Counted from the first letter of the stretch, positions 1 through 7,257 are shown. The stretch: DNA of 36,516 nucleotides from JALOLG01 sp035557475 (GCA_035557475.1 DATMDV010000257.1:1-36516), one strand, 5' to 3'. Made by a program: numbers and translations. The notes: a model not told the origin generated them from the sequence alone.

Positions 1-1
1 G

Positions 2-1288
2 AACTCGACCGGATACCACTTCCCTGCCGACGCGACCACTGATGCCGCGGCCGTCGCTCGCATCGCTGCCGCGCTCGGTATCGAGGGCGAGCCCGAGGCC
101 GCCACCGCCGACACCGGCAACCTGTGGCGCGTCGGGCCGGAAGACGGAAGTTCGCCGGCGCTGTTCGTCGCCGACGACGGTCAGCTGAGCTGGTACTACT
201 CCACCGCCTGGGCCACGGCGGCCGTCGAGGGATGCGGCGTCTCCGGCAGCCCGGGCGTCGATACCGGCACCGCGGTTGACGCCGACGGCGACGCCGTCGT
301 CACCGACGTCGCACCGAAGACCGAGCCGGCGACCGACGAGCTCCAGGTGCCGATCGAGGAGTGCGCGACACCCGAGCCGCCGGCCGGCGTGCCAACGGCC
401 GACGAGGCAGCCACCAAGGCCAACGAGCTGCTCACCGCGCTGGGCGAGGACCCGGTCGCGTTCGAGCTCGAGACGTACGCAGACGAATGGAACGCCTCGG
501 TCACGGCGTACACGACCATCGACGGGGTGCGGTGGCCGTCCGGCTACGGATTCGGCTTCGGTGAGCAAGGTGCGCTCCAGTGGGCGAGCGGTTCGCTCGC
601 CGAGCCGGTCGCGACGGGTCCCTACCCGCTCGTCGACCTCGACGCGGCGATCACCCGGCTCTCCGAGCAGAACGGGATGTGGGGCTACGGCGGCGGGGAT
701 GTCCTGGCCGTGGATGCCCGCGAGACCGAGGCGGCGGCGCCCGATGAGGTGGCGCGCAACACGAACGCCCTCGACGACACAACGCCGCCCGTTCCGACCG
801 ACGGCGGCTCGAAGCCGACGACGGCCCCCGCCGAACCGATCGTGGCGACACTCGTCGACGTCAAGGCCGACCTGTGGTGGGTCTGGGACGCCGACAACTC
901 GGTCTGGCTGCTGCCGGCATACACGTTCACCGACTCCGAGGGAAACGTGTTCACAGTGCCGGCGGTCACCGACGAGTTCATGATCTTCGTCGAGCCGACG
1001 ATCGAGCCACAGCCGGTACCGGCCGAGCCGATCGATCCAGTCGTCGTCGACCCGCCGACGTCGGACCCCGCGTCCTCGGGTGTGGCACCCGGCGACCCGG
1101 CGGTACTCGAAGAGGCCGTCGGCGTGCCGTTGCCGGAGTTCGAAGAAGTCGCCAAGCGGTACGGCTACACCACCCGGGTCTCCCGTCAGGACGGCGTCGA
1201 TCTGCCCGGCACGATGGACTACAACGACTCGCGGGTCAACGTCGAGGTCAAGGACGACATCGTCATCGCGATCATGTCGTTCGGCTGA
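2..1288 (+). CDS. Secreted-type protein with I78-inhibitor-like C-terminus (5' partial)
   Basis: The frame is open from the first bases of the window, so the true start and any signal peptide lie upstream; 428 codons are visible. The protein is acidic and rich in Pro, Thr and Asp, with a Pro-rich linker (roughly the stretch encoded by 1000-1090) that is typical of exported proteins. The last ~60 residues, after the linker, have the pattern of the I78 (short serine-protease inhibitor) family: a conserved Gly/Arg loop, then MDY, then a final strand RVNVEV followed by an aliphatic strand. That assignment is from recalled family pattern and is moderate at best. The upstream ~350 residues contain two Trp/Tyr-rich segments I do not recognise. 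A long palindrome follows the stop codon. Hypothetical exported protein is the safe label. Confidence 0.75.
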   Translation, partial: NSTGYHFPADATTDAAAVARIAAALGIEGEPEAATADTGNLWRVGPEDGSSPALFVADDGQLSWYYSTAWATAAVEGCGVSGSPGVDTGTAVDADGDAVVTDVAPKTEPATDELQVPIEECATPEPPAGVPTADEAATKANELLTALGEDPVAFELETYADEWNASVTAYTTIDGVRWPSGYGFGFGEQGALQWASGSLAEPVATGPYPLVDLDAAITRLSEQNGMWGYGGGDVLAVDARETEAAAPDEVARNTNALDDTTPPVPTDGGSKPTTAPAEPIVATLVDVKADLWWVWDADNSVWLLPAYTFTDSEGNVFTVPAVTDEFMIFVEPTIEPQPVPAEPIDPVVVDPPTSDPASSGVAPGDPAVLEEAVGVPLPEFEEVAKRYGYTTRVSRQDGVDLPGTMDYNDSRVNVEVKDDIVIAIMSFG

Positions 1289-1292
1289 GCTG

Positions 1293-1339
1293 ATCTCGTG
1301 AAGTCTCGGCGCCCTGGGGACGCCGAAACTTCACGAGAT
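1293..1339. terminator. Long palindrome between the first gene and ffh
   Basis: A 12-bp perfect outer arm (1293-1304, ATCTCGTGAAGT) pairs with 1328-1339. An inner 5-bp arm CGGCG (1307-1311) pairs with CGCCG (1321-1325), leaving a small loop. It starts 4 bp after the upstream stop codon and ends 23 bp before ffh. There is no U-tract, so it would be a non-canonical terminator or a structural DNA site. Confidence 0.6.
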
Positions 1340-1348
1340 GGGTCTGGG

Positions 1349-1354
1349 TAGCCT
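1349..1354 (+). promoter_or_regulatory. -10 element of ffh (leaderless type)
   Basis: TAGCCT fits the actinobacterial TAnnnT -10 pattern and ends 8 nt before the ffh ATG. No Shine-Dalgarno sequence precedes that ATG. Transcription would start at or next to the start codon. Confidence 0.4.
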
Positions 1355-1362
1355 GGGCCCGC

Positions 1363-2754
1363 ATGTTCGACAGCCTCTCCAACCGGCTCGACGGGATCGT
1401 CAAGCGCCTTCGCGGCAAGGGTCGCCTCACCGAGGCCGATGTCGACGAGGTGATGAAGGAGATCCGCACGGCCCTGCTCGAGGCCGACGTCAACGTCACC
1501 GTCGTCCGCTCGGTCGCCAACCGCATCCGCGAGCACGCCATCGGCGCCACCCGCTCGCAGGCGCTCGACCCTGGCCAGCAGGTCATCAAAGCCGTCCACG
1601 ACGAGCTGATCCGCATCCTCGGCGGCGAGACGCTCAAGATCACGTACGCGTCGAAGCCGCCGACGGTCGTGTTGCTCGCCGGCCTGCAGGGCTCCGGCAA
1701 GACCACCAACGCCGCCAAGCTCGCGTCGTGGTTCAAGCAGCAGGGTCGGAACCCGCTACTCGTCGGTGCCGACCTCCAGCGGCCGGCAGCGGTCGAGCAG
1801 CTGCGCACGCTCGGTCGCCAGATCGACGTGCCGGTGTACTCCGATCCGGAAGACCCGATCCTCACCGCCTACCAGGGCCTCGAGGAGGCCAAACGGCTCG
1901 GCCGCGATGTGCTGATCGTCGACACCGCCGGCCGCCTCTCGATCGATGCGCAGATGATGGAGCAGGTGCGCCTGATCTCCGGCGCCGTGTCGCCCGACTA
2001 CACGTTCCTCGTCATCGACGCGATGACCGGCCAGGACGCCGTCCAGACGGCGGAGGCGTTCCATGCCACGCTCGAGATCGACGGAGTGATCCTGTCGAAG
2101 CTCGACGGCGATGCCCGCGGCGGCGCGGCGCTGTCGGTGAAAGAGGTCATCGGCCGGCCGATCGCGTTCGCGTCCACGGGCGAGAAGCTCGACGCCTTCG
2201 AGCAGTTCCACCCCGACCGGATGGCGGGCCGGATCCTCGGCATGGGCGACATGCTGACCCTGATCGAGCAGGCCGAGAAGGCGTTCGAGACGGATCAGGC
2301 CGAGCAGGCCGCGATGAAGATGATGGAGGGCGAGTTCACGCTCGACGACTTCCTCGATCAGATGCAGCAGCTCAAGAAGATGGGCCCGCTCGGTGGACTG
2401 CTCGGCATGATGCCCGGAATGCCGAAGGAGCTGAAGGGCGCCGAGATCGGCGACGACGACCTGAAGCCGGTCGAGGCGATCATCCGCTCGATGACGCTCG
2501 AGGAGCGCCGCCAGCCGCAGATCATCAACGGCACGCGTCGCACCCGCATCGCCACCGGATCGGGGACGACGGTCGGCGACGTGAACCGCCTCGTCAAGCA
2601 GTTCGGCGAGATGCAGAAGATGATGAAGCGCTTCGGGGGGATGGGCAAGAAGGGCAAGAAGGGTCGGGGCGGCTTCCCCGGCCTGGGCGGCGGGATGCCC
2701 GACCTCGCCGAACTCCAGGGCCTGCCCGGCCTCGGCGGTCCCGGCAGCCGATGA
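1363..2754 (+). CDS. ffh: Signal recognition particle protein Ffh
   Basis: SRP54-type GTPase, 463 residues, the family's normal size. It binds 4.5S RNA and signal sequences and docks with FtsY to target proteins to the membrane. The order is N domain (about 1-90), G domain, then methionine-rich M domain (about 300-440). Visible motifs are the P-loop GLQGSGKTT (107-115), DTAGR (187-191) and SKLDGDARGG (245-254, the TKLDG G4 motif). The M domain ends in a Gly-rich, Lys-rich tail (GKKGKKGRGG, then GFPGLGG). ATG at 1363 lies 23 bp after a palindrome, with a -10-like TAGCCT just upstream. It heads the ffh-rpsP-rimM-trmD-rplS cluster, as in many bacteria, but a 276-bp repeat-bearing gap separates it from rpsP. 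Confidence 0.97.
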   Translation: MFDSLSNRLDGIVKRLRGKGRLTEADVDEVMKEIRTALLEADVNVTVVRSVANRIREHAIGATRSQALDPGQQVIKAVHDELIRILGGETLKITYASKPPTVVLLAGLQGSGKTTNAAKLASWFKQQGRNPLLVGADLQRPAAVEQLRTLGRQIDVPVYSDPEDPILTAYQGLEEAKRLGRDVLIVDTAGRLSIDAQMMEQVRLISGAVSPDYTFLVIDAMTGQDAVQTAEAFHATLEIDGVILSKLDGDARGGAALSVKEVIGRPIAFASTGEKLDAFEQFHPDRMAGRILGMGDMLTLIEQAEKAFETDQAEQAAMKMMEGEFTLDDFLDQMQQLKKMGPLGGLLGMMPGMPKELKGAEIGDDDLKPVEAIIRSMTLEERRQPQIINGTRRTRIATGSGTTVGDVNRLVKQFGEMQKMMKRFGGMGKKGKKGRGGFPGLGGGMPDLAELQGLPGLGGPGSR

Positions 2755-2789
2755 ACGACTGAGTCCGCTCACCGAAGTGCCGCGCACCT

Positions 2790-2868
2790 GTTCCCCAAGT
2801 CGAACAGTTCGCATTGCTGCGCAGGTGGTGTCGAGTGCGGGTGAACTGTTCGATTTGGGCGACACGGT
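2790..2868. repeat. 79-bp hairpin repeat, copy 1
   Basis: This unit is identical over 79 bp to 2888-2966, with a 19-bp spacer. Each unit holds a large inverted repeat: CCCAAGTCGAACAGTTC near the start pairs with GAACTGTTCGATTTGGG near the end. That is a 17-bp stem with one mismatch, which becomes a G-U pair in RNA, around a 32-nt loop. The left arm contains the self-complementary CGAACAGTTCG (2801-2811). The function is unknown. Plausible roles are a tandem terminator of ffh, an extragenic palindromic element or an operator. Confidence 0.9.
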
Positions 2869-2887
2869 TGAGGTCGGGCCGAGTGTT

Positions 2888-2966
2888 GTTCCCCAAGTCG
2901 AACAGTTCGCATTGCTGCGCAGGTGGTGTCGAGTGCGGGTGAACTGTTCGATTTGGGCGACACGGT
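2888..2966. repeat. 79-bp hairpin repeat, copy 2
   Basis: Identical copy of 2790-2868, offset by 98 bp, with the same 17-bp-arm inverted repeat and 32-nt loop. The flanking bases differ (after the shared end, copy 1 continues TGAGG and copy 2 GGGGG), so 79 bp is the true unit length. It ends 64 bp before rpsP. Confidence 0.9.
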
Positions 2967-3030
2967 GGGGGGCCAACCCGTCGGCGCTAACCTTGCGGGG
3001 TTCTCAAGTGCTTCAGGGAGATTGAACCAG

Positions 3031-3294
3031 ATGGCAGTCAAGCTGCGCCTCACCCGAGTCGGCAAGACCAAGCAGCCCCAGTACCGCATCGTCGCGGCCG
3101 ACGAGCGGTCACCGCGCGACGGCCGCTTCATCGAGATCCTGGGCCACTACAACCCGCTCCACGACCCGTCGAGCCTGAGCGTCGACAACGACAAGGCCGT
3201 GAAGTGGCTCAGCAACGGCGCCCAGCCGACCGAGCGCGTCGCCAAGCTGCTCGAGATCTCGGGCGCCATGGAGCAGTTCAAGGCGTCGAAGTGA
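3031..3294 (+). CDS. rpsP: 30S ribosomal protein S16
   Basis: Small-subunit ribosomal protein of 87 residues beginning MAVKLRLTRVGKTKQPQYRI, the classic S16 N-terminus. It continues with ADERSPRDGRFIEILGHYNP. The ATG at 3031 is chosen over upstream in-frame starts because the family begins there and a Shine-Dalgarno sequence CAGGGAG (3014-3020) sits 10 nt before it. A TAACCT hexamer (2988-2993) is a possible -10 for a promoter between the repeats and the gene. The stop codon overlaps the GTG start of the next gene, so the two are translationally coupled. Confidence 0.96.
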   Translation: MAVKLRLTRVGKTKQPQYRIVAADERSPRDGRFIEILGHYNPLHDPSSLSVDNDKAVKWLSNGAQPTERVAKLLEISGAMEQFKASK

Positions 3295-3560
3295 GCGAGA
3301 CGGCGAACGAGCTGCGGGCGCCGACGGCCGCCGCCGTACTGGGACACATCGTGCGGTCGATCGTCGACGATCCCGACGCCGTCACGGTCGAGGAGTCGTC
3401 GATCGGTCACCGTGCTCGTCTCGACGTCCGCGTCGGGCCGGGTGATCTCGGCCGCGTGATCGGTCGCCGCGGCCGCACCGCCGCCAGCGTGCGCACGGTC
3501 ACCCGGGCCGCGGCTGCCAAAGACGGTGTCGAAGTCGACATCGAGTTCCTCGACGACTGA
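3291..3560 (+). CDS. khpA: KH-domain RNA-binding protein (KhpA type)
   Basis: An 89-residue protein whose second half is a single type II KH domain with the GxxG loop GRRG (residues 58-61). Family members sit between rpsP and rimM in many Gram-positive bacteria and bind RNA, often together with KhpB/EloR. The GTG start at 3291 overlaps the rpsP stop codon by 4 bp. A longer in-frame extension into rpsP is possible but would only read rpsP out of frame. Its position between ribosomal and rRNA/tRNA maturation genes agrees with an RNA role. Confidence 0.9.
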   Translation: MSETANELRAPTAAAVLGHIVRSIVDDPDAVTVEESSIGHRARLDVRVGPGDLGRVIGRRGRTAASVRTVTRAAAAKDGVEVDIEFLDD

Positions 3561-3567
3561 AGGCCCA

Positions 3568-4041
3568 ATGAGCGAGCCACGTGAGGGCTTGCTCGAGGTC
3601 GGTCGCATCACGCGTCCCCACGGGTTGGGCGGCGACGTCTACGTCGACTTGTCGACCGACCGCACCGAGCGCCTGGACCGGGGGTCTCGTCTGTGGGGTC
3701 GCGGGCAATGGCTCACGGTCACCAGCGCCGCCCAGCAAACACAGCGCTGGCTGGTGCACTTCGAGGGGATCACCGACCGCACGGCTGCCGAGCGGATCGC
3801 CAACACGCGCCTGTTTGCCGAACCGATCGACGACCCGGACGCGCTGTGGGTGCACGACCTGGTCGGCGCCACGGTCGTCGAGCTCGATGGTTCCGAGCGC
3901 GGCCGCTGCGTCGCCGTCATCGACAACCCGGCTGCCGACCTGCTCGAGCTCGATTCGGGTGCGCTGGTGCCGGTGACGTTCGTGGTCGGCTTCGCCGACG
4001 GAGTGGTGACGATCGACCCGCCCGAAGGCCTGTTCGACTGA
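3568..4041 (+). CDS. rimM: 16S rRNA processing protein RimM
   Basis: A 157-residue 30S maturation factor that acts on the 3' (head) domain of 16S rRNA and binds S19. The N-terminal RimM domain opens with LEVGRITRPHGLGGDVYV, the family signature. The PRC-barrel domain covers roughly residues 90-157 (ALWVHDLVGATVV to the DPPEGLFD end). The ATG at 3568 is 7 bp after the KH gene's stop. The stop shares its A with the trmD ATG (TGATG), so translation of the two is coupled. Confidence 0.95.
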   Translation: MSEPREGLLEVGRITRPHGLGGDVYVDLSTDRTERLDRGSRLWGRGQWLTVTSAAQQTQRWLVHFEGITDRTAAERIANTRLFAEPIDDPDALWVHDLVGATVVELDGSERGRCVAVIDNPAADLLELDSGALVPVTFVVGFADGVVTIDPPEGLFD

Positions 4042-4775
4042 TGCGAGTCGACGTCTTCACCGTCTTCCCTGATCTCGTCGACCGATTCTGCGCCGAGAGC
4101 TTGCTCGGCAAGGCACGCCACAAGGGCCTCCTCGACCTGCGCTGCCACGACCTGCGCGAGCACACGACCGACGTGCACCGAACGGTCGACGACTCGCCGT
4201 TCGGCGGTGGTGCGGGGATGCTGCTGCGCCCCGAGCCGATCTTTGCGTCTGTCGAGGCGGTCGATCCGCCGCGGCCGTTGTACCTGCTCGGGCCCGGCGG
4301 CCGTCGGTTCGATCAACGACTCGCGACCGAGCTGGCCGCCGGCGACGGATTCAGCCTGCTGTGCGGACGCTACGAAGGGGTCGACCACCGCGTCCGGGAG
4401 CATCTCGTCGACGACGAGCTGAGCGTCGGCGACGTCGTCCTGGCCGGGGGAGAGGTTGCCGCCTGCCTCGTCGTCGAGGCCGTGACCCGGCTGCTCGACG
4501 GTGCGATGGGCAACGCCGAGAGCCCCGTGACCGAGAGCTTCGGTACGGCCGGCCTGCTCGAGGAACCGCATTTCACCCGGCCGGCCGAGTTCCGCGGGTG
4601 GCAGGTCCCCGACGTGCTGCGCTCGGGCGACCACGGCCTGATCGCCAAGTGGCGTCTGGCGCAGGCGCTCCACCGCACACTGGGAGCGCGTCCCGACCTG
4701 ATCGAGCGTCGAGGTGGCCTGACCGACACCGAACAGGCCCTGTTGGAAGAGTTCCCCGCCCTCCCGTATCCTTGA
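4041..4775 (+). CDS. trmD: tRNA (guanine-N1)-methyltransferase TrmD
   Basis: SAM-dependent, knotted methyltransferase that makes m1G37 in tRNA; 244 residues. Visible are the N-terminal MRVDVFTVFPDL, the HRTVDDSPFGGGAGM motif, the knot segment GRYEGVDHRV and the GDVVLAGGE loop. The C-terminal HFTRP and VPDVLRSGDH are also present. The catalytic pair of the E. coli enzyme is Arg154/Asp169. The Arg is kept (AVTRLL), but the aligned Asp is Glu165 here (TESF instead of EDSF), an unusual conservative change. The start overlaps the rimM stop by one base. Confidence 0.95.
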   Translation: MRVDVFTVFPDLVDRFCAESLLGKARHKGLLDLRCHDLREHTTDVHRTVDDSPFGGGAGMLLRPEPIFASVEAVDPPRPLYLLGPGGRRFDQRLATELAAGDGFSLLCGRYEGVDHRVREHLVDDELSVGDVVLAGGEVAACLVVEAVTRLLDGAMGNAESPVTESFGTAGLLEEPHFTRPAEFRGWQVPDVLRSGDHGLIAKWRLAQALHRTLGARPDLIERRGGLTDTEQALLEEFPALPYP

Positions 4776-4861
4776 GCGGCCCAGGGACACGATCGGGCAA
4801 GCCGATGATCGGGCGCCGCCGACGCCCACCGGCCACTACGAGCAGTACGAGAGAGCACGCC

Positions 4862-5209
4862 ATGAAAGCGACCGACCTGATCGACAACCAGTCACTGCGC
4901 GACGACCTTCCATCGTTCGGCCCGGGTGACGAGGTCAAGGTGCACGTCCGCGTCGTCGAGGGCGGCAAGGAGCGGGTCCAGGTGTTCCAGGGCAACGTGA
5001 TCGCCCGCCAGGGTGGCGGCGTCCACGAGACCTACACCGTGCGCAAGCTCAGCTACGGGGTCGGCGTCGAGCGCACGTTCCCACTCCACACCCCGACGGT
5101 CGCCAAGCTCGAGATCGTCAGGCGGGGCGACGTGCGTCGCGCCAAGCTGTACTACCTCCGCGACCGCGTCGGGAAGCGGGCAAAGGTCCGCGAGAAGCGC
5201 GAATTCTGA
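4862..5209 (+). CDS. rplS: 50S ribosomal protein L19
   Basis: A 115-residue large-subunit protein at the 30S-50S interface. The sequence carries the L19 core FGPGDEVKVHVRVVEGGKER, then VFQGNVIARQGGG and TYTVRKLSYGVGVERTFPLH. It ends in the basic tail RRAKLYYLRDRVGKRAKVREK. The ATG at 4862 has a purine-rich GAGAGAG upstream (4850-4855 region). It follows trmD after 86 bp, in the usual cluster order. Confidence 0.96.
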   Translation: MKATDLIDNQSLRDDLPSFGPGDEVKVHVRVVEGGKERVQVFQGNVIARQGGGVHETYTVRKLSYGVGVERTFPLHTPTVAKLEIVRRGDVRRAKLYYLRDRVGKRAKVREKREF

Positions 5210-5289
5210 TCGCCGCGCCGCGTTCGATCGCGTGCGCAGCCACCTCGGGCCGCCAGCCCCGCATCCAACGATGACGGAGGCCCGTGCCC

Positions 5290-5649
5290 GTGGAACCGAT
5301 CGCGCCCGACCTGTCGAACCGCGCCCGCGGGCGATGGGGCGAGGACCGGGCGTGCACGCACTACCGGCGGCTCGGCTACGCCATCGTCGAGCGCAACTGG
5401 CGGTGTGAGCAGGGCGAGATCGACGTCGTCGCCAGACTCGGCGACACGATCGTGTTCTGCGAGGTCAAGACTCGCCGAACGTCGGAGTTCGGAGGCGGCG
5501 CGGCGGCCGTCGACCACCGCAAGCAGCACCGTCTCCGGCGGCTCGCCGCGGCGTGGCTCGCCGACCGGCAGGTCCACGGCGTCGAGGTCAGGTTCGACGT
5601 TGTGGCAATCACGGGCGTCGACGTGGAGTTGATCGAGGGGGCGTTCTAG
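5290..5649 (+). CDS. YraN/UPF0102 family nuclease-fold protein
   Basis: About 119 residues of the UPF0102 (YraN) family, a small restriction-endonuclease-like fold often linked to DNA processing; its activity is not established. The family core is visible: GRWGEDRACTHYRRLGYAIVERNWR, then GEIDVVARLGDTIVFCEVKTR. This gives the E...D...EVK arrangement of PD-(D/E)XK enzymes. GTG at 5290 is preferred because GGAGG (5276-5280) lies 9 nt upstream; GTG at 5284 adds two residues with poorer spacing. Its 3' end overlaps the convergent zinc-ribbon gene by 41 bp. The rnhB and lepB genes often found before yraN in this cluster are absent here. Confidence 0.9.
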   Translation: MEPIAPDLSNRARGRWGEDRACTHYRRLGYAIVERNWRCEQGEIDVVARLGDTIVFCEVKTRRTSEFGGGAAAVDHRKQHRLRRLAAAWLADRQVHGVEVRFDVVAITGVDVELIEGAF

Positions 5650-5872
5650 CGCGTCTCGAGCGTTCGACCGGGACCGGCACCCGTCGGTCCCAGCACCCGT
5701 AGTGCCAGTGACGGCGCAGCTCGGGCGCCAGCTCCGGCACCGCCACGTAGTGCCCGGTCGCCGGCGGGATGTCGCGGTGACAGCCGGGACACACGTACGT
5801 CTTGGTCGCCTGGTACGGCTGCACCCGCCGCACGTCCACCGCACCGAACCCTCCGTCCCACAGCCTCGGCAC
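5609..5872 (-). CDS. Actinobacterial zinc-ribbon small protein
   Basis: An 87-residue protein of a small conserved actinobacterial family, often loosely called ATP/GTP-binding protein. Its core is RVQPYQATKTYVCPGCHRDI, then a GHYVAV strand and RRHWHYGCW. The CPGC pair with the downstream His/Cys suggests one bound zinc. The GTG start at 5872 is fixed by a TAGTG junction: the last base of the upstream 36-residue gene's stop is the first base of this start. The 3' end overlaps the convergent YraN-family gene. No enzymatic function can be read from the sequence. Confidence 0.8.
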   Translation of the reverse strand: MPRLWDGGFGAVDVRRVQPYQATKTYVCPGCHRDIPPATGHYVAVPELAPELRRHWHYGCWDRRVPVPVERSRRARTPPRSTPRRRP

Positions 5873-5982
5873 TACGCGAACACCGCCCAGGCCACCAGTG
5901 CGACCACGAGTGCGATCGCGGCGGCGACCATGACGTAGTCGCTGGTCCGGGCGCGGAACCTCCGGTACGGGTTGAAGCCCAT
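5872..5982 (-). CDS. 36-residue single-pass membrane protein
   Basis: A small protein beginning MGFNPYRRFRARTSDYVMVA, followed by a hydrophobic helix of about 18 residues ending WAVFA. A short basic N-terminus and one TM segment predict an inner-membrane protein with N-in orientation. I recall similar MGFNP-starting small membrane proteins in actinobacteria, so it is probably real and conserved. It is coupled (TAGTG) to the zinc-ribbon gene downstream. A -10-like GATACT ends 7 nt before the ATG. Function unknown. Confidence 0.7.
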   Translation of the reverse strand: MGFNPYRRFRARTSDYVMVAAAIALVVALVAWAVFA

Positions 5983-5989
5983 GACCTTC

Positions 5990-5997
5990 AGTATCGT
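5990..5997. promoter_or_regulatory. Overlapping divergent -10 elements
   Basis: The 8-bp AGTATCGT gives TATCGT on the plus strand (5992-5997), ending 8 nt before the enoyl-CoA hydratase ATG. It gives GATACT on the minus strand (5995-5990), ending 7 nt before the 36-residue gene's ATG. Both fit leaderless -10 elements and share four base pairs, so only one polymerase could open the site at a time. Confidence 0.4.
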
Positions 5998-6005
5998 CCG
6001 CGGCG

Positions 6006-6806
6006 ATGGCAGACACCCACGATGACAAGACGCCTCAGTACGAGAGCCTGCGGGTCGACCGTTCCGGCGGGGTGGCGACGATCACGCTCGATCGCCCCGC
6101 CAAGAAGAACGCCCTCAACGGGGCGATGTGGGCGGAACTGGGCTCGGTGGTCGGCGAGATCGCCCGCAGCTCGGCTGACCGCGTCGTCGTGTTCACCGGC
6201 GCCGGTGGCGACTTCTGCTCCGGAGCCGACCTGTCCGAGCCGTCTCAAGGCGGGCATCATCTGGCCCGGATGCGCGGCGTCGGCGATCTGTGCCTCGCGA
6301 TCGCGCGCCTCCCACAGCCGACCGTCGCCAAGGTCCGTGGCGTCGCCGTCGGCGCCGGGCTCAACCTCGCGCTGGTGTGCGACCTCGTGGTCGCCGCCGA
6401 GGGTGCACGCTTCTCCGAGATCTTCGCCAAGCGCGGCCTGAGCCTCGACTTCGGTGGCTCGTGGATCCTCCCGCGGCTGATCGGGATGCACCGGGCCAAG
6501 GAGCTGGCGCTTCTGGCCCGCATCATCGACGCCCGGGAGGCGGCCGAGATCGGGCTCGTGAACCGGGTGTTGCCCGACGCCGAGCTGGATGCGTTCGTCG
6601 ACGGCTGGGTGGCCGAGCTCGCCGCCGGACCCCCGATCGCGTTGGCGATGACCAAGCGCATGCTCAACAACTCGTTCAACGTCACGCTCGAAGCGGCACT
6701 CGACGACGAGGCCGTCTCGCAGACGGTCAACCTCGGCACGGCCGACAACCGCGAGGCGATCTCGGCGTTCCTGGCCAAGCGGGCCCCCAACTTCGAAGGG
6801 CGCTGA
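6006..6806 (+). CDS. Enoyl-CoA hydratase/isomerase family protein
   Basis: Crotonase-fold enzyme of 266 residues that acts on an acyl-CoA double bond, as in fatty-acid or aromatic-acid degradation. Motifs are ITLDRPAKKNALN near the N-terminus, then GAGGDFCSGADL (the CoA/oxyanion-hole segment) and VRGVAVGAGLNLALVCDLV (second oxyanion segment). FAKRGLSLDFGGSWILPRLIG follows. In that last segment the position of the second catalytic Glu of true hydratases holds Asp, as in PaaG-type isomerases, so isomerase rather than hydratase is possible. The start at 6006 has no Shine-Dalgarno sequence but a -10-like TATCGT 8 nt before it. A VOC-family gene follows after 7 bp, likely in one operon. Confidence 0.92.
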   Translation: MADTHDDKTPQYESLRVDRSGGVATITLDRPAKKNALNGAMWAELGSVVGEIARSSADRVVVFTGAGGDFCSGADLSEPSQGGHHLARMRGVGDLCLAIARLPQPTVAKVRGVAVGAGLNLALVCDLVVAAEGARFSEIFAKRGLSLDFGGSWILPRLIGMHRAKELALLARIIDAREAAEIGLVNRVLPDAELDAFVDGWVAELAAGPPIALAMTKRMLNNSFNVTLEAALDDEAVSQTVNLGTADNREAISAFLAKRAPNFEGR

Positions 6807-6813
6807 GGGCTCC

Positions 6814-7182
6814 ATGCCCGGAATCGCAAAGATGCGAGCGGTCGTGCTCGACTGCCCAGAGCCTCGTGCGCTGGCCGAGTTCTACCGCGAGGTCGTCGGT
6901 GGCGACATCACCTACGCCGACGAGGAATGGGTCAACCTGCGCGACGGCGACACAGTGCTGCTGAGCTTCCAACTGGCCCCGGACTACCAGCCACCGACAT
7001 GGCCCGAGCCGGACCGCCCTCAGCAGTTCCACCTCGACGTCACGGTCGAGGAAGCCCAGATCGACGCAGCGGAGCAGCAGGTGCTCGCCCTCGGCGCCCG
7101 CAAGCACGAATTGCAGCCGGGTGCCAACTGGCGCGTGTACGTCGACCCCGTCGGCCACCTGTTCTGCCTCTGCTGGGATTGA
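6814..7182 (+). CDS. Glyoxalase-like (VOC family) protein
   Basis: A 122-residue protein with one vicinal-oxygen-chelate unit pair: MRAVVLDCPEPRALAEFYREVVGG at the N-terminus and WRVYVDPVGHLFCLCW at the end. It matches the Glyoxalase_6-like subfamily common in actinobacteria, with FHLDVTVEE in the middle. Family members are often metal-dependent, but the substrate cannot be inferred. It starts 7 bp after the enoyl-CoA hydratase stop with GAGGG upstream, so the two are probably co-transcribed. Confidence 0.88.
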   Translation: MPGIAKMRAVVLDCPEPRALAEFYREVVGGDITYADEEWVNLRDGDTVLLSFQLAPDYQPPTWPEPDRPQQFHLDVTVEEAQIDAAEQQVLALGARKHELQPGANWRVYVDPVGHLFCLCWD

Positions 7183-7257
7183 CCACCGAGCGAGGGTGAC
7201 GGCGCGGGTTCGCCCGCTGGTGGGTCGAGCTGCCACCAGCTGGCCAGGTTGCTCCGA

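Noticed and set aside
2801..2811. CGAACAGTTCG in the repeat arms as a LexA box
   Set aside because: The half-sites match but the spacing is 1 base, not the 4 seen in the recA box; LexA binding is not expected.
2594..3131. Minus-strand open frames across the 79-bp repeats
   Set aside because: They arise from the duplicated sequence itself and antisense of rpsP and ffh; no family pattern.
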